This document shows, in pieces, positions 54,246-63,961 of a stretch of 64,000 bases of DNA. Position 1 is the first letter of the stretch; every line of letters starts with the position of its first letter. The notes beneath the pieces were generated by a model. The model was not told the DNA's origin, did no database searches, and was given only the letters and a program-made list of their open reading frames with translations. The position numbers and the translations under genes were made by a program. Origin of the DNA: Allobaculum stercoricanis DSM 13633 (lineage in GTDB: Bacteria; Bacillota_I; Bacilli_A; Erysipelotrichales; Erysipelotrichaceae); contig NZ_KB913034.1 of NCBI RefSeq assembly GCF_000384195.1, positions 980,507 through 1,044,506 of the forward strand. Direction: 5' to 3'.

Positions 54246-56975
54246 TTAGTTTTTTTCTAAAACTGCAGCACAACGATCGCATAAGCCATCTTCGTGTTCA
54301 GATTCTGTGTAGTTCCAGCAACGTGGGCAAACATGACCTACCGCTTTTTCAACTGCAACTTGGCATGCTTCATAAGCTTTCAATTCGTCTTGAGTAAATT
54401 CAACACGGCTGACCATTAACCATTGAGCTAAATTGTCGATCACAGATTTGATCTGTTTTTGATCTTCTTCGCTAATGTTAATTCTTAATGCAGCTTCGTT
54501 GGATTTTTTCAACTGACCAGCTTGTTTTGCTTCTTCTAATGCTTTAAGAACATCTTTTCTCATCGCAAGAGCTTTTGCCATATCTTCTTTTAATGTTGGA
54601 TCTTCAACACTTAAACCAGATTTTTCAAAACGAGTTAAGTGAATTGATTCTTCATCAAATTTCATAAGATTGTTGATCTCTTCTGTTGTATGAGCAAGGA
54701 TTGGAGCCCATAAACGAGTCAGCATGGAAGCGGCAACGTATAAAACAGTTTGTACTTCACGACGATCTCTAGAATCTTTTTGATCACAGTACAGAATGTC
54801 TTTTGTGTAATCTAAGTAGTAGCTAGATAATTCATTTGTCATCAGTGTTGTTAATGTTGTAACAACGTCAGCAAAACGGAATTCATCATAAGCTTTTTTG
54901 CATGTATCAACTGCTTCATCTAATAAAGTTAAGATATAGCGATTAGAACGACTCAATGTATTTACATCTAATAAATCTTGAGCAGTGAACGTATTTTCAT
55001 CCAAGTTTGCTAAAAGGAAACGGAATGTGTTACGCACTTTACGATATGTATCGGAAACTTGTTTCAAGATTTTATTTCCCATGGAGCAGTCAGCCTGATA
55101 GTCTACAGAGCAAGCCCATAAACGTAAAATATCTGCACCATATTTAGTTGTGATTTCCGATGGAGCCATAGCGTTCCATTGTGATTTGGACATTTTCTTT
55201 CCGTTTTCGTCCATTACAAAACCATGAGAAAGAACTGCTTTATATGGGGAACGGCCATGAACAGCTGTACCAACGATTAAGGAAGAGTTGAACCAACCAC
55301 GATATTGGTCACTACCTTCGAAATACAAATCAGCTGGATAAGAAATTCCTCTTTCGATCATTGCCCCTGTGTGGCTGCTTCCAGAGTCGAACCAAACGTC
55401 CATTGTGTCTGTTTCTTTTGTAAAGATTCCATTAGGGGAATGTTCACTTGTATAACCTTCTGGTAAAAGGTCTTTAGCTTCTTTTTCAAACCATACGTTT
55501 GAACCGTCTTTAGCAATCAGTTCTGCGACATGGTTGAAGATTTCTTCTTCCATTAATGGAGTTCCATCTTCTCCATAGATAATTGGGATAGGTACACCCC
55601 AAGCACGCTGTCTAGAAATACACCAGTCAGAACGATCGGAAATCATGTTGTGCATTCTTCCCTCACCCCAACTTGGTGTCCATTTTACGGAGTGGATTTG
55701 TTCTAACAGTTGATCGCGGATTTTATCAATTGATGCGAACCATTGTGTCGTTGCACGGAAGATAATTGGTTTTTTAGTACGCCAGTCATGTGGATAGGAG
55801 TGGACGATATCTTCGCGAGCGAGTAATTTATCTTCTTCTGTTAACCAATCGATTACAATTTGGTTAGCATCATCAACAGTTTTACCTACTAAACGTTCAC
55901 CGCATTCTTCCATCATTCGTCCTTGTTCATCTACATTGACATAAACTGGAAGATTATATTGTTTACCGATCATGAAGTCATCCATACCAAAGCCTGGAGC
56001 GGTATGAACTAAACCAGTACCGGAATCATCCGTTACGTGTTCACCAACCATCACTAAAGATTCAATTTCTGGATATAAAGGATGATATGCAGTGATATAT
56101 TCAAGATCTTTACCTTTGAACATTTCACCAACTGTATAGTTTTCGATACCAAATTGTTTCATTAAGGATTCAACGAGAGTTGCTAAAACAATTAAGTTAC
56201 CTTTTTCTGTTGCAACACGAACATATTCAAAACGTGGATGAACACTGATTCCTAAGTTTGCAGGGATTGTCCAAGGTGTTGTTGTCCAGATTACAAGATA
56301 GTCATCGTTATTTAAAACGCCTTTTCCATCTTTAACTTGGAATTTAACAAAGATTGTTGGAGAAGTAACATCTTTATATTCGACTTCCGCTTCCGCAAGT
56401 GCAGATTCAGAAGATGGAGACCAATAAACTGGTTTTAAACCTTGATAAATCAAACCATCAGTTGCCATTTTTCCGAAGATTTCGATCTGACGAGCTTCGA
56501 ATTTTGGTTGTAATGTGATGTATGGATGATCATAATCTCCAATGCTTCCTAAAGACAAGAAACCTTTTCTCTGACGTTCTACTTGTTCTAAAGCATAGTC
56601 GTAACAAATTTTACGGAATTCAGCGATACCGATTTTTTTGCGGTCATAACCGAGTTTTGTTACTGCAGTTTCGATAGGTAAGCCGTGTGTATCCCATCCT
56701 GGGATGTATGGAACTTTGTAACCCTCCATAAATTTAGATTTAACGATGACATCTTTTAATACTTTGTTCATCGCATGTCCTAAGTGGATATCACCATTTG
56801 CATAAGGAGGCCCATCGTGTAATACGTATGATTCGCATCCTTCACGTTTGTATAACATTTTTTCGTATAGATGCTCATCTTGCCAATGTTGCTGGATACC
56901 CGGTTCTTTTTTTGCTAAGTTTCCACGCATTTCAAAGCTTGTTTTAGGCATCTGAAGTGTGTCTTTGTAATCCAT
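54246..56975 (-). CDS. ileS: isoleucine--tRNA ligase
   Basis: IleRS, 909 aa, the bacterial class I type. The HIGH motif is GPPYANGDIHLGH near residue 55, KMSKS is in NGKKMSKSQWN near 595, and the editing CP1 domain has TTPWTIPANLG. The C-terminal zinc finger is CPRCWNY to CDRC. It is controlled by a T-box leader between ylmH and its start, and follows sepF-ylmH as in many Bacillota. Confidence 0.97.
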   Translation of the reverse strand: MDYKDTLQMPKTSFEMRGNLAKKEPGIQQHWQDEHLYEKMLYKREGCESYVLHDGPPYANGDIHLGHAMNKVLKDVIVKSKFMEGYKVPYIPGWDTHGLPIETAVTKLGYDRKKIGIAEFRKICYDYALEQVERQRKGFLSLGSIGDYDHPYITLQPKFEARQIEIFGKMATDGLIYQGLKPVYWSPSSESALAEAEVEYKDVTSPTIFVKFQVKDGKGVLNNDDYLVIWTTTPWTIPANLGISVHPRFEYVRVATEKGNLIVLATLVESLMKQFGIENYTVGEMFKGKDLEYITAYHPLYPEIESLVMVGEHVTDDSGTGLVHTAPGFGMDDFMIGKQYNLPVYVNVDEQGRMMEECGERLVGKTVDDANQIVIDWLTEEDKLLAREDIVHSYPHDWRTKKPIIFRATTQWFASIDKIRDQLLEQIHSVKWTPSWGEGRMHNMISDRSDWCISRQRAWGVPIPIIYGEDGTPLMEEEIFNHVAELIAKDGSNVWFEKEAKDLLPEGYTSEHSPNGIFTKETDTMDVWFDSGSSHTGAMIERGISYPADLYFEGSDQYRGWFNSSLIVGTAVHGRSPYKAVLSHGFVMDENGKKMSKSQWNAMAPSEITTKYGADILRLWACSVDYQADCSMGNKILKQVSDTYRKVRNTFRFLLANLDENTFTAQDLLDVNTLSRSNRYILTLLDEAVDTCKKAYDEFRFADVVTTLTTLMTNELSSYYLDYTKDILYCDQKDSRDRREVQTVLYVAASMLTRLWAPILAHTTEEINNLMKFDEESIHLTRFEKSGLSVEDPTLKEDMAKALAMRKDVLKALEEAKQAGQLKKSNEAALRINISEEDQKQIKSVIDNLAQWLMVSRVEFTQDELKAYEACQVAVEKAVGHVCPRCWNYTESEHEDGLCDRCAAVLEKN

Positions 56976-57071
56976 GTTTTCACCTTTCCTTTTATTTCAT
57001 CATTGAATTAAAATCAATAAACATCTGTATCATTGATAGACCGCTTTTTTGAAAAGATCAATCATCAAAAA

Positions 57072-57318
57072 AAAATAGTCATCCTAAAAAGGACGACTAT
57101 GCGCGGTACCACCTTAATTCTTCAAAGTTTGCCTTTGAAGCACTCACAGATAACGGTCTGTAGCCGGAAAAAACTAATACAAATAAATGGATCAAACATA
57201 CAATTCAAATCCGTTTGGTTCGCTTTTTCAGCAACAAAGGGATACCCTAAATAACGCTCATCCAGCTTTTCACCAACCAGCTGTTCTCTAAAATCCTTTT
57301 ATTTAGGACGTGTCTTTG
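57072..57318 (-). promoter_or_regulatory. T-box leader of ileS
   Basis: On the minus strand: Stem I begins GACACGTCC and has AGAGAACAGCTGG and GGTGAAAAGCTGG distal elements, then GGGTATCCC with ATC (57241-57243) as the probable isoleucine specifier. The T-box AAGGTGGTACCGCG is at 57102-57115. It is followed by a terminator (ATAGTCGTCC...GGATGACTAT, 57075-57100) with a T run. Uncharged tRNA-Ile should allow read-through into ileS. Confidence 0.93.
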
Positions 57319-57325
57319 TTTATGC

Positions 57326-58159
57326 TTATTGATATTTGTCGATATTAACTATAAATCTCCCTTTTCGAGACAAGCCGTCCACTTCGCCAATGCGAAACTT
57401 TCCGACACGTCGAATCGAGATGTTGTCATTATTGCACAGCGTTTTAACAGTTTCAAGAATTTCGTCGTTGACTTTAACAAACCGTTGACAAATCATATCT
57501 TTTGCCATCGTCCGTGAACAATGCGCAAGGGCACTCACGATACAATCCGCTCTCATACTCGCCGTATTAATTTTAAGTTGTTCAAACGTTAATGCAGGCA
57601 TGCCCTTTGCATCAGAAGAAGTAAAACGAACACTTACATTGCCAATTTTAAAAACACTTGTCGCAATAAACTCTTCTACTGAAGGTAAACACACGATATA
57701 AATCGTATTTTCATCAGCTGTAATATCACCAATCGCATCACGTTCTAATCCTGCATGCATCAGTGCACCTAATACATCTGAATGAGACAACACTTTATTT
57801 GGATGTTGATAACTTGATTTTAAAATGGCAGTGTAAGGTGGTTGTTCTAAATTCAAATTTGTATTCGACCAAGAATAATCTTGATATTCATCCCAATCGT
57901 ATTCATTGAATTGTGGATTTGTTTGTTGGTCCATTTGATCTTTAGGATCCACTTGACCAACAATTAATCGTGCGCGTAATGCATTTTCTCTTCCCCCATC
58001 AAGATAATGAGGTACTTTTGTACATAAACGCAGTGCTTGATTTTGTTGGGCCGGCGTTAAAAAACCGGTCACAAACGGTAACCCAGATTTTTCAAAACGG
58101 ATAATTCCGTTTGTGATATTTCTGGAAAACTGTTCCTGTCCGGTTCTTTGTTGTTTCAT
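57326..58159 (-). CDS. ylmH: S4-domain RNA-binding protein YlmH
   Basis: A 277-aa protein of the YlmH/SepF-cluster family. The N-terminal part (FVTGFLTPAQQNQALRL, YLDGGRENALRARL) and the C-terminal S4 RNA-binding domain (about 195-260: KDMICQRFVKVNDEILE to DGLSRKGRF) are typical. In Bacillus it is linked to division genes and to ribosome rescue of stalled peptidyl-tRNA. It follows sepF by 3 bases; ylmG and divIVA, often between, are missing. Confidence 0.88.
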   Translation of the reverse strand: MKQQRTGQEQFSRNITNGIIRFEKSGLPFVTGFLTPAQQNQALRLCTKVPHYLDGGRENALRARLIVGQVDPKDQMDQQTNPQFNEYDWDEYQDYSWSNTNLNLEQPPYTAILKSSYQHPNKVLSHSDVLGALMHAGLERDAIGDITADENTIYIVCLPSVEEFIATSVFKIGNVSVRFTSSDAKGMPALTFEQLKINTASMRADCIVSALAHCSRTMAKDMICQRFVKVNDEILETVKTLCNNDNISIRRVGKFRIGEVDGLSRKGRFIVNIDKYQ

Positions 58160-58162
58160 TGA

Positions 58163-58633
58163 TTAAGCAAATGTTTCGTCTTCTACTTCGAGTTCCTGGT
58201 CATCTGCTGCTGTACCAAGATTGATAGTTCCGGCCACACCGATATCACTTGGATAGCAAAGAATTACATTCTGACCAATTTTCTGTACGTTACCATCTAA
58301 TGCATAAACAACGCCAGAAAGGAAATCTACTGTACGACGTGCGAATTCGCGGTCAAGTTTATGAAGGTTTACAACGACTGCTCTTCCTTCTTTTAAACGA
58401 GAACCAACAACTTCAGCTTCACCGAAGCTTCTTGGTTCAAATAAAACCATTTTTGTTTTGTCATCTAATGGTGTAGGGCCATTTTTACGACGTGTTTCAT
58501 AAGTGTTTGTTGGAGCTTTGTAAGTAGCTTCAGCAACGTTTGTATTTACAGGCTGTTCAACAACTTCTTCTTCGCCTTCGTATTCTTCATCTTCAGGTTC
58601 AACGAACGCTTTGAGTTTATCCATAAATCCCAT
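58163..58633 (-). CDS. sepF: cell division protein SepF
   Basis: SepF, 156 aa, a membrane-tethering FtsZ partner. An N-terminal amphipathic helix (MGFMDKLKAFV), then an acidic variable linker, and the conserved domain: LFEPRSFGEAEVVGSRLKEG, VVNLHKLDREFARRTVDFLSG and VYALDGNVQKIGQNV. First gene of sepF-ylmH-(T-box)-ileS. Confidence 0.95.
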   Translation of the reverse strand: MGFMDKLKAFVEPEDEEYEGEEEVVEQPVNTNVAEATYKAPTNTYETRRKNGPTPLDDKTKMVLFEPRSFGEAEVVGSRLKEGRAVVVNLHKLDREFARRTVDFLSGVVYALDGNVQKIGQNVILCYPSDIGVAGTINLGTAADDQELEVEDETFA

Positions 58634-59224
58634 GAAAAAAACCTCCTCTTTCGGTTCAATCTTATCAACAAGTTCTAATCATACCAAAGATCAAGATGAA
58701 AGAGCCCCTGATCCATTCGTACAATTGCAATACTTAATAAAGTAAATAACACATGTGCGCTTACTATATAAAAGATATAAAAAGATTTCAGCAAAAAAAG
58801 TGCTATCCTTAAATTGCGGGTCAAAAAGAGAAAACCAAAAACGAAAAGTAACAGCTTTCAATTTTTAAGGGGTTTATACTGAACACTTACAACCAGACAG
58901 CATGTTAGTCTTTATCAAGTAATCTATCTATAAGATTTATCTTGCACATAGAGAGTTTACATGATTCACCTAAAAAAAAGTAGAGTGAAGCATGAAATTT
59001 AGGAATTCACATTATTTTTCCTAAATCCACGTTTTATGAAACAAACCACTATTTTTCTTTCAAAAAGTCTTGTTCTTTCTATTTTTTACATCTTTGTAAC
59101 GCGTGTTTCACGATAAATTCACCGATCTTTTCCATATAATTCAATGTCTAAAAACTAATCAATCAAAACAAGATAAGATAAAGATATTTAAATTATTATC
59201 TCTTTTTATGCAATATATGTCACT
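58634..59224. other. intergenic between sepF and the hpf terminator
   Basis: About 590 AT-rich bases with the sepF promoter. I see no gene, no conserved RNA motif and no repeats. Confidence 0.4.
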
Positions 59225-59269
59225 AAAAAAAGAAATCAACCTCTTCTTGAATTGTCGAGGTTGATTTCT
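59225..59269 (-). terminator. terminator of hpf
   Basis: AGAAATCAACCTC (59231-59243) pairs with GAGGTTGATTTCT (59257-59269), then a T run on the minus strand. Confidence 0.9.
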
Positions 59270-59373
59270 CTACTATTTAATATTTAAGAATTATTAGCAT
59301 GATCCGATATTACATGGATCATCTCTTATTGATAAGAGTTAAAATAATATATTATCAGAAATTATTGGCGAAA

Positions 59374-59904
59374 TTATTCCGTTTCAATTAGACCATAACC
59401 ACCATTATTTCGAACGTATACAACAGCGATTTTGTCTGTTTCATCATCTGTATAAATGAAGAAGCTGTGTCCTAATAAGTCCATCTTTGCAATTGCTTCG
59501 TCCAAAGGTAATTTTTCTGGGACGATACTCTTAGTTTTTACGATTTCATCTGCAGGATCAGGTTCTCCAAGTAAATCATAATCTAAAAATGCTTCGTATA
59601 GAGGGTTTCCTTTCTTGTTTGCCAAACGAGTTTTTTGTCTACGAATTTGGTCTTTTAATTTATCCACGACTTTATCAATTGCATTGAATACATCTGCTTC
59701 GGAAGTTTCCGCACGCAGAATTGCAAATTTGGTTGGAATAGTCACCTCAATCTTTTCTTTTGTTGGATAAGATGTGAGTAGAACGTTTGCGACGTCGTTT
59801 TCACTAATCAAGAAATAGCGTTCCAAACCTTTTAGTTTTTTTGTTACTCTTTCTTCAAGAGCTTGGTTAACTGCGTAGTTCTTGCCAACGATATTGATTT
59901 TCAT
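59374..59904 (-). CDS. hpf: ribosome hibernation promoting factor, long form
   Basis: Long Hpf, 176 aa. The N-terminal S30AE domain (about 1-100, MKINIVGKNYAVNQAL) binds the 30S decoding site. The C-terminal domain (about 120-176, IVPEKLPLDEAIAKMDLLG and YGLIE) dimerises 70S ribosomes into 100S. The start is ATG 59904 with GGAGAG upstream; the frame reaching 59970 has no site. A consensus promoter lies just upstream. Confidence 0.95.
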   Translation of the reverse strand: MKINIVGKNYAVNQALEERVTKKLKGLERYFLISENDVANVLLTSYPTKEKIEVTIPTKFAILRAETSEADVFNAIDKVVDKLKDQIRRQKTRLANKKGNPLYEAFLDYDLLGEPDPADEIVKTKSIVPEKLPLDEAIAKMDLLGHSFFIYTDDETDKIAVVYVRNNGGYGLIETE

Positions 59905-59958
59905 AAGATCACTCTCCGTTTCAATACACTTCATGTTTTGAAGTATTTCTATGATTAA

Positions 59959-59987
59959 ATGATAGTTCATATCTATTCTTGAGTCAA
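59959..59987 (-). promoter_or_regulatory. predicted promoter of hpf
   Basis: On the minus strand TTGACT (59982-59987), a 17-base spacer, TATCAT (59959-59964), about 55 bases before the hpf start. Confidence 0.65.
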
Positions 59988-60310
59988 AAACAAACCAACT
60001 TAGCCACTTTATGATCCAATTCAGTCCACTTTAAGCTTTTTTATTGCATTGTTTAATTTTTTGTGATTCATAAGATAGAGTGCAAGAAGTCTTTTTCTGT
60101 ATGTCGTATCCTTTTATCCATCGTTATATAAAATAAACACTTTTTTAAACATCTTGTAATTTTTTTGAAAATGATTTATTTCTTACTTTTTCTTTCATTC
60201 TGTTTTCGATATTATGTGTGAAATTAAAAACTATAAATTCATAAGGATACGCAGTACAATTTTTGCGTCTTGTGAATATTAGATATACAAAGAAAGAGGT
60301 CTCTAATCTT
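59988..60310. other. intergenic between hpf and aroF
   Basis: About 320 AT-rich bases with the aroF promoter region. No RNA motif or gene seen; AAAGAGG near 60292-60299 is the likely aroF ribosome site. Confidence 0.4.
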
Positions 60311-61324
60311 ATGATTATTACTTTAAAAAAGACAGCTCCCGAACAAGAAGTGAATCATTTGATTCACAATCTTGAAGATCGTGGTTTAACAATTACCCGC
60401 ATCGTCGGTCAAAACTATGACGTTTTTGGTTTAGTTGGCGATACAGCTTCCATTGATGAACGTTCTATTTTAGCTAACCCAATTGTTTATAACGTACAAC
60501 GCGTTGCTCAACCTTATAAGCTTGCTAATCGCATGTTCCATCCGGAGGATACAATTGTTGACGTTTGTGGCATCCCTATTGGTGGCAAAAAAATCATCAT
60601 GATTGCCGGACCTTGCGCAGTAGAAGGTGAACAAGCAATTTGTTCTACTGCTGGCAAAGTCTTAGAAGCTGGTGCCGACATGCTTCGTGGTGGAGCATAC
60701 AAACCAAGAACTTCTCCTTATTCTTTCCAAGGGATGGGCAGTGCTGGAATTGAAGCGTTAAAAAAAGCAAAAGAACAAACTGGATTACCGATCGTAACTG
60801 AATTAATGAGCATCGATAAACTTGATGAATTTGTCGAAAATGTAGATGTGATACAAATTGGTGCTCGCAACATGCAAAATTTTGATTTATTAAAAGCTGT
60901 TGGCCGGACAAACAAACCTGTCCTTTTAAAACGAGGACTTGCCAATACAATCGAAGAATGGATTATGGCAGCCGAATATATTATGTCCGAAGGCAATCCG
61001 AATGTAATTTTCTGCGAACGTGGTATCCGTACGTTTGAAAAATACACACGCAATACGCTTGATTTAGCCGTTATTCCAATTATTAAAGAACGAACTCACT
61101 TACCCATTATTATTGACCCATCTCATGCGACTGGCGATTGGAAATTAGTAGAAGCGCAAGCTTTAGCGGCGATTGCTGCAGGCGCGGATGGTTTAATCAT
61201 TGAAGTGCATGAAGACCCTGCACATGCTTGGTCTGATGGTGCTCAATCCTTAAAACCGGATAAATATGCCCAACTCATTCAAAAAGCACGAGCAATTGCT
61301 TCCGTTGTTGGCAGAACCCTTTAA
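60311..61324 (+). CDS. aroF: 3-deoxy-7-phosphoheptulonate synthase (type I-beta)
   Basis: DAHP synthase, 337 aa, the first step of the shikimate pathway (PEP plus erythrose-4-phosphate). An N-terminal ferredoxin-like regulatory domain (about 1-70) precedes the barrel: MIAGPCAVEGEQAI, RGGAYKPRTSPYSFQG, IQIGARNMQNF, LKRG and IIDPSHATG. No chorismate mutase fusion. The start is ATG 60311; a longer frame from 60263 has no ribosome site. No other aro genes are nearby. Confidence 0.94.
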   Translation: MIITLKKTAPEQEVNHLIHNLEDRGLTITRIVGQNYDVFGLVGDTASIDERSILANPIVYNVQRVAQPYKLANRMFHPEDTIVDVCGIPIGGKKIIMIAGPCAVEGEQAICSTAGKVLEAGADMLRGGAYKPRTSPYSFQGMGSAGIEALKKAKEQTGLPIVTELMSIDKLDEFVENVDVIQIGARNMQNFDLLKAVGRTNKPVLLKRGLANTIEEWIMAAEYIMSEGNPNVIFCERGIRTFEKYTRNTLDLAVIPIIKERTHLPIIIDPSHATGDWKLVEAQALAAIAAGADGLIIEVHEDPAHAWSDGAQSLKPDKYAQLIQKARAIASVVGRTL

Positions 61325-61334
61325 AATAGAATAC

Positions 61335-62288
61335 ATGAATCAAATTTTAGACAACCCGTTTCCTTATTCCAATACGAATAAGCGATACCATACTTTCTCA
61401 TATGCAACCAAAGAAATGTATCATCATAAAGTCGCAAAAATCCCACTCAACGCGGGATTCACTTGTCCAAACCGTGATGGCACAAAATCAGTGGGTGGCT
61501 GTCGCTTTTGTTCATCAAATGGCAGTGGTGATACCATATTAAGCGCACAAAGTACACTTGAAACCCAATTCACAGATAACTTAAAACGTGCTCAACAAAA
61601 ATGGCCAGATTGTTTAGGAATCCCCTACTTCCAATCTTTTTCCAACACATACGCGCCATTAGAATTACTCAAAAAGATCTACACGCCGTTTTATCAGCGT
61701 GACGATATCGTCGCAATTGCGATTGCAACACGCACAGACTGTTTTACCGAAGAACAAGCTAAATGGTTTTCAAAGCAAGAGAAAACAACTTGGCTTGAAT
61801 TTGGCTTACAAAGTATTCATGATAAAACTGCCAAAGCGATGAACTTTGCGCATAGTGCTCAAGATGCTAAAAAAGCAATTGAACTTTGTCATCGATACCA
61901 TCTTAAATCTTGCCTACATATTATTAACGGCTTACCAAACGAAACAGAAAAGATGATGTTAGAGACCGCAAAATTTGTTGCTGATCTCCATCCCGATGCT
62001 ATTAAAATCCATATGTTGCATTTATTAGACAACTCTGTGCTCGGTCAAGAATGGAAACAACAGCCTTTTGATCTTTTGACTTTAGAACAATATGTCTCCA
62101 TTACTTGTGATCAACTAGAAATCCTTCCATCTGAAATGATTATCGAACGTGTCACCGGTGATGGATTAGCGAGTGATTTACTTGCTCCGCTTTGGACACA
62201 AAAGAAAACAATCGTTGCAAATGAAATCGATAAAGAGCTATTGCGAAGAAACTCTTGGCAAGGCAAATATTATGTCGCAAACAAATAA
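61335..62288 (+). CDS. TIGR01212-type radical SAM protein
   Basis: A 317-aa radical SAM protein. The cluster motif is in NAGFTCPNRDGTK-x5-CRFC. QSFSNTYAPLE, DDIVAIAIATRTDC and LEFGLQSIHD match the family known as YhcC/TIGR01212, whose substrate is not firmly known. I take ATG 61335, close to where the family's NPFPYS-x-NKRYHT region begins; an ATG at 61266 would overlap aroF. It is 10 bases after aroF and probably co-transcribed. Confidence 0.85.
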   Translation: MNQILDNPFPYSNTNKRYHTFSYATKEMYHHKVAKIPLNAGFTCPNRDGTKSVGGCRFCSSNGSGDTILSAQSTLETQFTDNLKRAQQKWPDCLGIPYFQSFSNTYAPLELLKKIYTPFYQRDDIVAIAIATRTDCFTEEQAKWFSKQEKTTWLEFGLQSIHDKTAKAMNFAHSAQDAKKAIELCHRYHLKSCLHIINGLPNETEKMMLETAKFVADLHPDAIKIHMLHLLDNSVLGQEWKQQPFDLLTLEQYVSITCDQLEILPSEMIIERVTGDGLASDLLAPLWTQKKTIVANEIDKELLRRNSWQGKYYVANK

Positions 62289-62394
62289 ATGACTTGATAG
62301 CAGACTACTGCAATCATTTCCTTATTTTTGAGCAACACTCTATCCGATCCCTTGTTGCATGAATAACCGCACAAAAAATATTGTTTAACGTAAT

Positions 62395-62428
62395 AGAACG
62401 GTCTTTATTTTCAGGCCGTTCTTTTTTC
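62395..62428 (+). terminator. terminator of aroF and the radical SAM gene
   Basis: AGAACGG (62395-62401) pairs with CCGTTCT (62415-62421), then a T run. Confidence 0.8.
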
Positions 62429-62456
62429 TTATAAATTTGATCAGCCTACAGCAATA

Positions 62457-62519
62457 AAAAAAGCCTCAAATGGCAGACAAATGAATCAAATTAGTTATTT
62501 GTCCTTCTACATTGAGGCG
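62457..62519 (-). terminator. terminator of the alcohol dehydrogenase gene
   Basis: GCCTCAA (62463-62469) pairs with TTGAGGC (62512-62518), with an inner GACAAAT/ATTTGTC stem. A T run follows on the minus strand. Confidence 0.85.
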
Positions 62520-62529
62520 TAAAAAACAT

Positions 62530-63675
62530 TTACATACATTGTTTAAGAATCGTCAAAATTTTTTCAGAATTTAAATCCCCCACGGCACTCTCAATAATGC
62601 GTGAAGAGTTTGCAACTTTTTCTAAAATTTCTTCTGTAATTTCGCAAGTTGAGTCCAAATCTGATAATTTCGTTGGCAATCCACAATCGACAATTAATTG
62701 TTCTAATGCATCAATTCCTTGCATTGCATCATCACAATCAAATACATATTTCGCAAATTGTTTAAACTTTGAAGGTGCACTTTGTGCGATCATTCGATAA
62801 TACGTCGGATGAATAGCGGCTAAACCTTGCCCATGATTACAATCGGTATAAACAGCGAGTTGATGCTCAATTTGGTGACATTGAAAACCTGTTGGTCGAC
62901 CTAATTTAATGATTCCATTAATGGCCATCGATGAATCCCACATTAAGTTTGTTCGTGCTTTTAGATCATTGAAATTTGCGAGCAATAAACGCATATTGCG
63001 CACTGTATTTAAACAAATCGCTAAAGCTAGATCATCAGAAACGCTATTTTCATCTGTTGTACCAAAATACGTTTCCATCGCATGTGATAAAGTATCAAAT
63101 GCACCAGAGAAAATTTGTTTACGAGGCACACTTTGAGTATAAGTCGGATCTAAGAAAGCAAATACTGGGGCTAAACCTTTCATGCCCCCTTTCCATTCTT
63201 TTTCTTCATGCGTGATGACACCGATATTGTTCATCTCTGATCCTGTTCCTGTAGCCGTTACAATTGCACCGACTGGAATTGATTGAGTAGGCATTTGTTT
63301 ATTGACTATTTCCATTTGCCACAAATCTTCGTCGACCATTGCTTGCGTACCAATGATTTTCGAACAATCCATGACACTTCCGCCGCCTAAAGCCAAAATA
63401 AAATCAATATGATGTTCGCGAATAAGTTTTACCCCTTCTTGAACTTTGGCATAAGTTGGATTAGGCATAATCCCCGCAAATTCAACAACCGTTTTTCCCG
63501 CTTGGTTTAAAAGAGTAATGACTTCATCATAAATGCCGGTGCGTTTTACTGAACCTTTACCCATTGTCAATAAAACATTTTGTCCCATTTGATCCAATTC
63601 TTTACTTAACGAATCACGAACACAGTGTTCACCAAAATAAACTCTTGTTGGATATTCAAAATAAAATGGTTGCAT
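62530..63675 (-). CDS. iron-containing alcohol dehydrogenase
   Basis: A 381-aa NAD(P)H-dependent group III dehydrogenase, like butanol dehydrogenases (BdhA/YqhD type). The coenzyme motif is ALGGGSVMDCSK near residue 95. The metal ligands are expected in SGAFDTLSHAMETYF, GRPTGFQCHQIEHQL and DCNHGQGLA. It reduces aldehydes formed in fermentation; the exact substrate is unclear. Single gene with its own terminator and an AAGGAAGGTAC site before the ATG. Confidence 0.93.
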   Translation of the reverse strand: MQPFYFEYPTRVYFGEHCVRDSLSKELDQMGQNVLLTMGKGSVKRTGIYDEVITLLNQAGKTVVEFAGIMPNPTYAKVQEGVKLIREHHIDFILALGGGSVMDCSKIIGTQAMVDEDLWQMEIVNKQMPTQSIPVGAIVTATGTGSEMNNIGVITHEEKEWKGGMKGLAPVFAFLDPTYTQSVPRKQIFSGAFDTLSHAMETYFGTTDENSVSDDLALAICLNTVRNMRLLLANFNDLKARTNLMWDSSMAINGIIKLGRPTGFQCHQIEHQLAVYTDCNHGQGLAAIHPTYYRMIAQSAPSKFKQFAKYVFDCDDAMQGIDALEQLIVDCGLPTKLSDLDSTCEITEEILEKVANSSRIIESAVGDLNSEKILTILKQCM

Positions 63676-63910
63676 TTTCGTACCTTCCTTATTGAATGTG
63701 TTTTTTCTTATATTGTAGCGTTAAATCAAAGCGACATTCAATAAAACACAAAACCTTTCGATCCTATATTGATAAGTGATTCATTTACGATTTCTTGTGT
63801 ATCTGTTATATAAATGTTCTAGATCCACAATTTATGTTCCACTTATATCAATCCCCCAAAATTTTTTATGTTATTAAGTGTTGCACTTATTACGATAATT
63901 CACCATTAAC
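63676..63910. other. intergenic upstream of the alcohol dehydrogenase gene
   Basis: AT-rich region with the promoter. A weak dyad GTTGCACTTATT is seen near 63880, but no clear operator or promoter. Confidence 0.3.
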
Positions 63911-63947
63911 AAAAAAAACGATCACCTGCATTCACATCAGATAATCG
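63911..63947 (-). terminator. terminator of the gene at the right edge
   Basis: CGATCACCTG (63919-63928) pairs with CAGATAATCG (63938-63947), with G-U and one mismatch. Eight Ts follow on the minus strand. Confidence 0.75.
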
Positions 63948-63961
63948 ATTTTCGTTTCACG